Shown here: in pieces, positions 24,257-28,513 of the stretch | Layout of the letters: the number at the start of each line of letters is the position of its first letter | Position numbering within the stretch: the first letter of the stretch is position 1 | Assembly (NCBI GenBank): GCA_964522445.1 | Contig: CAZFUY010000027.1 | Location: 1-28,513 of the forward strand | Source of the DNA: CAZFUY01 sp964522445 | GTDB lineage: Bacteria; Pseudomonadota; Gammaproteobacteria; SZUA-229 | DNA length: 28,513 nucleotides | Reading direction: 5' to 3' | Translations under genes and position numbers: made by a program | Notes under the pieces: model-generated | Database searches by the model: none | Told to the model about the DNA's origin: nothing | The model's input: the letters and a program-made list of their open reading frames with translations, nothing else

Positions 24257-25831
24257 TTGTACAAACTGGCTGAACATCGATTGCAACGGTTACTGGATTC
24301 TGGCCAGAAGCGGATTCTTGAAGGTCGACAAATTGGTGTTGAGAAAGAAAGTCTTCGAGTTTCTGCTGATGGCAGCATATCCCAGCTTGAACATCCACCT
24401 TCATTAGGCTCTGCTCTAACTAACCCCTATATCACCACAGATTATTCTGAGGCGTTGATTGAGTTTATTACGCCTCCGTTTGATCATACCGAAGATGTCC
24501 TGTCATTTTTAAGAGATACCCAGACATTTGTATATGGTGAGCTTAAAGATGAAATTCTATGGGCGACCAGTATGCCCTGCGTGGTTGCGGGTGATACCAG
24601 TATTCCACTGGCGCAATATGGCTCATCTAATATTGGACAGATGAAAACTATTTATCGGCGTGGATTAGGGCATCGCTATGGACGAGTGATGCAGGTTATT
24701 TCAGGCGTGCATTTTAATTATTCTTTGCCCAATAGTTTCTGGCAGTTGTATCAGGATATAGAAGAAGATGGCCAGCCATTACAGGATTTTATATCAGAAC
24801 AGTATTTTTCACTTATTCGTAACCTGCAACGTTTTGGCTGGTTAGTGCCTTATCTTTTTGGAGCGTCACCGGCAGTATGTAAATCTTTTCTTGGCAGTGC
24901 GGAAACTAATTTAATTGATTTTAATGAAAATACTTATTACGAACCCTATGCCACTTCTTTGCGTATGGGGGATATTGGCTATCAAAATAATAAAGAGAGT
25001 GAAACAGGTATCAAAGCCTGTTATCGAAATGTAGATGCTTATGTTCAAACATTAAGTTGTGCTATTGATACGCCATGCCCTGAATATGAAAATATTGGTG
25101 TAAAAGTAAAGGGTCGTTATGAGCAGCTTAATAGTAATATATTACAAATTGAAAATGAGTATTACAGTACCGTTCGCCCCAAGCAAATTTTAAAAGGTAA
25201 TGAGAAACCAACATTAGCGCTTAAAAAACGAGGCGTAAAATATGTTGAGCTACGGTCTCTGGATGTAAATGCATTTGATCCTTTAGGTATTAATGAAATT
25301 CAGCTGCGTTTTTTAGAAGCTTTTATGATCTTTTGTTTAATACAGGAAAGCCCACAAATTTGTTACAGTGAGCGTGAAGAAATTGATAAAAATGAACTGG
25401 ATGTTGCACATAAAGGCAGAGACCCGCAATTAAAATTAAAACGTGATACAAATGATTGTTCGCTAAAAGAATGGTCATTAGAAATATGCGCAAGCATGCA
25501 GGGGATTTGTGAATTGCTGGATAAAGCGCATGATAATAGCCCTTATACTCATGCGTTAAAAAAACAAATTGAGAAAATACACCAGCCAGAATTAACACCG
25601 TCAGCGCGTATGTTAGAAGAAATGCGTGAAAATGGTGAGGGCTTTTATCATTTTGCAAAACGCATGTCGCAACAGCATTATAATTATTTCAAAGATGTTT
25701 TTTTAAGTGCCGAACAGCAGCAGTTTTATAAGAAAGTAGTTGAAGAGTCTTTAGTGCGGCAGGGGAAAATAGAAGCAGAGGATAATCTGTCTTTTGATGA
25801 ATATTTAAAAAATTATTTTTCTCAGAGCTGA
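24257..25831 (+). CDS. gshA: Glutamate-cysteine ligase, E. coli type
   Basis: The 524-residue protein matches the length and motifs of proteobacterial GshA (family 1), which joins glutamate and cysteine with ATP in the first step of glutathione synthesis. Visible family segments are GVEKESLRVSADG near residue 28, GSALTNPYITTDYSEALIEF, SMPCVV, GVHFNYSLP, and the region KGVKYVELRSLDVNAFDPLG around residue 330. The start is TTG, as in E. coli gshA, with AAAGGA at 24243-24248, eight bases upstream. Translation from TTG is needed because GVEKE lies close to the N-terminus and no suitable ATG precedes it. It is followed by the PhzF-family gene 40 nt downstream. Confidence 0.93.
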   Translation: MYKLAEHRLQRLLDSGQKRILEGRQIGVEKESLRVSADGSISQLEHPPSLGSALTNPYITTDYSEALIEFITPPFDHTEDVLSFLRDTQTFVYGELKDEILWATSMPCVVAGDTSIPLAQYGSSNIGQMKTIYRRGLGHRYGRVMQVISGVHFNYSLPNSFWQLYQDIEEDGQPLQDFISEQYFSLIRNLQRFGWLVPYLFGASPAVCKSFLGSAETNLIDFNENTYYEPYATSLRMGDIGYQNNKESETGIKACYRNVDAYVQTLSCAIDTPCPEYENIGVKVKGRYEQLNSNILQIENEYYSTVRPKQILKGNEKPTLALKKRGVKYVELRSLDVNAFDPLGINEIQLRFLEAFMIFCLIQESPQICYSEREEIDKNELDVAHKGRDPQLKLKRDTNDCSLKEWSLEICASMQGICELLDKAHDNSPYTHALKKQIEKIHQPELTPSARMLEEMRENGEGFYHFAKRMSQQHYNYFKDVFLSAEQQQFYKKVVEESLVRQGKIEAEDNLSFDEYLKNYFSQS

Positions 25832-25871
25832 TCTTTAAAATAAATAATAAAAAAATAATTTAAGGAAATAT

Positions 25872-26759
25872 ATGCAATATCAATATTATTTAATTGATGC
25901 ATTTACCAGTGAGGTTTTTCAGGGCGCACCTGTTGTAGTTTTTCCAGAAGCTGATGGTTTAACTACAGAGAAAATGCAGTTAATTGCGAGAGAAATGAAT
26001 CAGACAGAAACTGTTTTTTTATTTTCTTCTGCAGATAATATATGGCATATAAAAATATATACTCCTGAAAAAGAGTTGAGTTTTGGTGGCCATCCCATTA
26101 TAGCGGCCAGTTATGCGTTGGCTATTGATGAAAAAATATTAGCGGGCTTGTCTCAGTTAAGAACGGATGCTGGGTTAACTGATATTAATATTATTAAACA
26201 GGCTCATGTTATTGAGCAAATAACATTCAGTCATAAAACGGCTATTCGGTTGGATGATTTTGTGCCGTCAGCAAAAGAACTGTCTGAAATTTTACGTCTG
26301 GATGAGCGGGATATCGAAACAGATAATTACAGGCCAATGATAGCAAGCTGTAGTGATGATTATCTAATTGTTCCAGTTAAATCTGTAGAAGCACTGCTAA
26401 AAGCCCGATTTAACCCTGATAAATGGACTATGTCTTTTGTGGCCACGCTGGCTAAGCAGGTATTATTATTTAGTGAAAATAAAGATGATGAAAAAGTGAA
26501 TTTCAATGCGCGTTTATCAGGTGCTGGAATTGCGGAGTCAGATGATCCGCCGATAGGTTCAATCATTCCCGCCTTTGGTGCTTATCTATTTTCAGCATCA
26601 GGTGATGGTTGTCATAAAACGGTGTTGCAGCGAGGAGGCGGGATGAAGCGTAAAAGTATACTGGAAGTAGAAGTGATTAATGCTAATGGGGAAATTAGTC
26701 AAATTAATGTCGGTGGTAGCGCTGTTTTAGTGGGGAAAGGCAGTCTGAATCTGGTTTAA
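25872..26759 (+). CDS. PhzF-family isomerase
   Basis: The 295-residue protein has the two-lobed PhzF/diaminopimelate-epimerase-like fold. Visible motifs are IDAFTSEVFQGAPVVVF at the N-terminus, the catalytic-type Glu46 in NQTETVF, and IYTPEKELSFGGHP with GGHP at 72-75. The second lobe carries FNARLSGAGIAESDDPPIGS. PhzF itself isomerises a phenazine precursor, but most family members lie outside phenazine clusters and their substrates are unknown; no phz gene is near. The start has AAGGAAA a few bases upstream. It lies 40 nt downstream of gshA and may be co-transcribed. Confidence 0.85.
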   Translation: MQYQYYLIDAFTSEVFQGAPVVVFPEADGLTTEKMQLIAREMNQTETVFLFSSADNIWHIKIYTPEKELSFGGHPIIAASYALAIDEKILAGLSQLRTDAGLTDINIIKQAHVIEQITFSHKTAIRLDDFVPSAKELSEILRLDERDIETDNYRPMIASCSDDYLIVPVKSVEALLKARFNPDKWTMSFVATLAKQVLLFSENKDDEKVNFNARLSGAGIAESDDPPIGSIIPAFGAYLFSASGDGCHKTVLQRGGGMKRKSILEVEVINANGEISQINVGGSAVLVGKGSLNLV

Positions 26760-26859
26760 GTATGGAAAAATTAATAAGTCCATATTTATTGACCCATGGC
26801 AATTTTAAATAATCCTAAAGCGTATACCGTATTAGTAATTTCTAATATTGAGGTGTGTT

Positions 26860-27342
26860 ATGACTCCACAGGATAAACAGTTGCTGGCTGAAGCTGCGTA
26901 TGAAAAAGCAGTTAAATATGAACTGGATTATGGTTGCTGCCCACAGTGTGTGCTGGCAACTGTTCAGGAAACTATCGGTATTATTGACGACCAGACAATA
27001 AAAGCGAGTCATGGTTTATCAGGTGGTGGAGGGTTATTAGGGCAGGGCACTTGCGGCGCGCTAACCGGTGGCCTGATGGCATTAAGTGCCAAAAAAGGGC
27101 GGGATAGAAATAAGCTGGAAAAAGGTCGGTTTATAAATAATTTTAAAATTGGAAAAGTACTGGTTGAACGCTTCAAGGAAGAATTTGGCGGCATTACCTG
27201 TGAAGAGTTGCAGCAGCAATTTACTGGCCGCACTTATGATATGTGGGATGTAAAAGAGTATCAGCAATTTGATAATGATCGAGGCAATCAATGTGCGCAT
27301 GCAACAGGTACAGTAACAAAATGGATTGTTGAGATGCTGTGA
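26860..27342 (+). CDS. C-GCAxxG-C-C family protein
   Basis: The 160-residue protein has the cysteine pattern of the C-GCAxxG-C-C family: Cys26, Cys27 and Cys30 in YGCCPQC, Cys65 in GQGTCGALTGG, Cys114 in ITCEEL and Cys145 in NQCAHA. The glycine-rich stretch LSGGGGLLGQGTCGALTGG is diagnostic. The cysteines suggest metal or redox binding; the family has no settled function. I chose ATG 26860, which has GAGGTG upstream, over a TTG four codons earlier. It lies 100 nt downstream of the PhzF gene, and the gap holds no clear terminator. Confidence 0.85.
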   Translation: MTPQDKQLLAEAAYEKAVKYELDYGCCPQCVLATVQETIGIIDDQTIKASHGLSGGGGLLGQGTCGALTGGLMALSAKKGRDRNKLEKGRFINNFKIGKVLVERFKEEFGGITCEELQQQFTGRTYDMWDVKEYQQFDNDRGNQCAHATGTVTKWIVEML

Positions 27343-27423
27343 TTTTTTGTAGCCATAAATATGCTCAGGGTTAAAAATTTTATTCTTTTAACCTTTTATA
27401 TTAATTCTGCCCCGACTATTAAT

Positions 27424-28233
27424 ATGCCATCAAAATTTGAAAAACACATTAAAGTTAATGAGCAGAACAAATCGGCAGTGGATATTCTGTCCGCAGAAAC
27501 CAGTCTGTCTAAACAAATAATAAAACATGCCATGCAAAAAGGAGCAGTATGGTTAAGTCGTGGAAAATCAACAAATCGTATTCGTCGATCTAAAAAAATA
27601 TTGCAGGAAAATGATGAGTTACATATTTACTATGATGAAAAAATTTTATCACAACAGCCAGCAATACCTCATTTAATTTCAGATGAAGGTGAGTACAGTG
27701 TCTGGTGCAAGCCCTATGGAATGTATTCGCAGGGATCAAAATGGGGAGATCACTGCACAGTTAATCGATGGGTCGAACAAAATTTACAGCCACAGCGCCC
27801 TGCTTTTATTGTTCACCGATTAGATAGAGCCGCAAATGGTCTGATATTGCTGGCGCATAAAAAAACGATGGCGGCTACATTATCAAAAATGTTTAAAGAT
27901 AGAAAAATAGAAAAACGTTATCGGGTTGTTGTTAATGGTCGTTTTCCTGAAAAAATAAAAACTATTGATACCGATGTGGATGGAAAAAAGGCCTGTAGTC
28001 ATTTTAATATTATTAAATATGATGAGACGCTTGATCGTAGCTTGCTGGAAGTGTTAATTGATACAGGCAGAAAACATCAGATAAGAATTCATTTATCCAG
28101 TGTGGGTTTTCCTGTTGTGGGTGATCGACTTTATGGTGAAATAGCTGAGGAAGACCTGCAGTTAACCGCTTATAAACTGATTTTTATTTGCCCTGTGACT
28201 CATGTAAAAAAAGAATTTAGTTTCAGGGGTTAG
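27424..28233 (+). CDS. RluA-family RNA pseudouridine synthase
   Basis: The protein has an S4-like RNA-binding segment (about residues 5-72) and an RluA catalytic domain with HRLDRAANGLILLA, where Asp134 is the conserved catalytic aspartate. Also visible are KMFKDRKIEKRYRVVVNG, DTGRKHQIRIHL and VVGDRLYG. It converts uridine to pseudouridine in rRNA or tRNA; the specific site cannot be assigned. The start is uncertain: ATG 27361 would add 21 hydrophobic residues of unlikely use, ATG 27424 (MPSKFEK) fits the family better, and neither has a good ribosome binding site. The stop lies inside the hairpin at 28224-28257. Confidence 0.85.
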   Translation: MPSKFEKHIKVNEQNKSAVDILSAETSLSKQIIKHAMQKGAVWLSRGKSTNRIRRSKKILQENDELHIYYDEKILSQQPAIPHLISDEGEYSVWCKPYGMYSQGSKWGDHCTVNRWVEQNLQPQRPAFIVHRLDRAANGLILLAHKKTMAATLSKMFKDRKIEKRYRVVVNGRFPEKIKTIDTDVDGKKACSHFNIIKYDETLDRSLLEVLIDTGRKHQIRIHLSSVGFPVVGDRLYGEIAEEDLQLTAYKLIFICPVTHVKKEFSFRG

Positions 28234-28257
28234 AGTTAGGGATACTCTAACCCCCTG
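28224..28257. terminator. Hairpin between convergent genes, possible bidirectional terminator
   Basis: CAGGGGTTAGAGT (28224-28236) pairs with ACTCTAACCCCCTG (28244-28257) with one bulged base and a seven-base loop. It begins inside the last codons of the pseudouridine synthase gene and lies four bases beyond the stop of the minus-strand gene at the right edge. There is no long T-run directly after it on the plus strand; in the minus-strand direction a T-rich stretch follows after about 13 nt. It probably ends or stabilises one or both transcripts. Confidence 0.55.
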
Positions 28258-28261
28258 GCTA

Positions 28262-28513
28262 TTAAATTAAACTAAGCCTTAAAATACCTTCCATTTTTTC
28301 AGCCGTTTCTGATTTTCCAGTACGGCTATCGCCAACCAGCGCAACTGTTACACTAACTTCATCTGGATTATTTCCCAGTTGATTACGTTTTTCGATAGCC
28401 TGTATTTTAATAAGGCCAATTAAATCTTCTGCTAGTCGTTTAGGACCTTCCTGCTCAACATTTTCACGATTTGTAAAGCCGCAGCGTTGAATGTCTTCAT
28501 CTGTGTTGCCTTC
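28262..28513 (-). CDS. C-terminal part of an unrecognised protein, cut by window edge
   Basis: The minus strand is open for 83 codons from the right edge to a TAA at 28262-28264, too short a piece to appear as a complete gene here. The peptide includes CGFTNRENVEQEGPKRLAED, a helix ending in IKIQAIEKRNQLGNN, the strand SVTVALVGDSRTGKSETAEK and ends ILRLSLI. The GDSRTGKS stretch looks superficially like a P-loop but lies too close to the C-terminus for a normal NTPase. I cannot assign a family. Confidence 0.6.
   Translation of the reverse strand, partial: EGNTDEDIQRCGFTNRENVEQEGPKRLAEDLIGLIKIQAIEKRNQLGNNPDEVSVTVALVGDSRTGKSETAEKMEGILRLSLI

Noticed and set aside
24174..24404. Minus-strand open frame overlapping the gshA start
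   Set aside because: It has no ribosome binding site, covers the gshA 5' end in antisense, and its composition follows from the gshA codons.
25872..26759. PhzF-family gene considered as part of a phenazine cluster
   Set aside because: No other phz gene is present and the neighbours are gshA and redox or RNA-modification genes; stand-alone PhzF homologues are common.

Overview
The window looks like chromosome of a moderately AT-rich, chemolithoautotrophic gammaproteobacterium. At the left edge, on the minus strand, are the first 17 codons of a form II RuBisCO gene (cbbM), divergent from a LysR regulator of the CbbR type. Predicted outer-membrane lipoproteins, a LolA-like protein, an E. coli-type GshA and FNR/Anr-type operators fit this assignment. 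I do not name a genus.

Positions 1290-16546 (minus strand) hold one tightly packed aryl polyene (APE) operon of 16 coding sequences, read from right to left: apeC, D, E, F, G, an apeH-apeI fusion, apeJ, an aromatic amino acid ammonia lyase, apeK, L, M, N, O, P, Q, R. Most neighbours overlap or lie under 20 nt apart, and a near-consensus sigma70-type promoter (TTGATA, 17 nt, TATAAT) stands in front of apeC. By analogy with characterised APE systems, the lyase would make a cinnamate or coumarate-type acid. ApeH would activate it and load an ACP (ApeE/ApeF). ApeO, ApeC and ApeR (ketosynthases and chain-length-factor-like partner), ApeQ (ketoreductase) and ApeI/ApeP (dehydratases) would extend it to a polyene. 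ApeD, ApeJ, ApeL, ApeM and ApeN would handle lipid attachment and transport to the outer membrane. The cluster's most distinctive points are the in-operon lyase and the ApeH-ApeI fusion, whose Ser-Asn linker is encoded by a hexanucleotide repeat.

Positions 16895-20354 (plus strand) hold a lipoprotein serine hydrolase of the beta-lactamase fold, then three envelope genes: a coiled-coil periplasmic protein with an LPP20/FlgT-N-like domain, an LPP20-like lipoprotein, and a lipoprotein with a BamE/SmpA-like tail. A clear terminator follows.

Positions 20423-22570 (minus strand) hold an unknown 150-residue protein, a DUF3524/QTMAN-type glycosyltransferase closely bracketed by two copies of a small inverted-repeat element, and a GTG-initiated 84-residue protein behind a perfect FNR-type box. 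A porin (22762-23970) with its own terminator and a second FNR-like box follows. The right end carries plus-strand housekeeping and redox genes: gshA (TTG start), a PhzF-family isomerase, a C-GCAxxG-C-C family protein and an RluA-family pseudouridine synthase. The last feature is the C-terminal end of an unrecognised minus-strand gene cut by the window edge. I saw no tRNA, rRNA, CRISPR array, integrase or intact insertion sequence.
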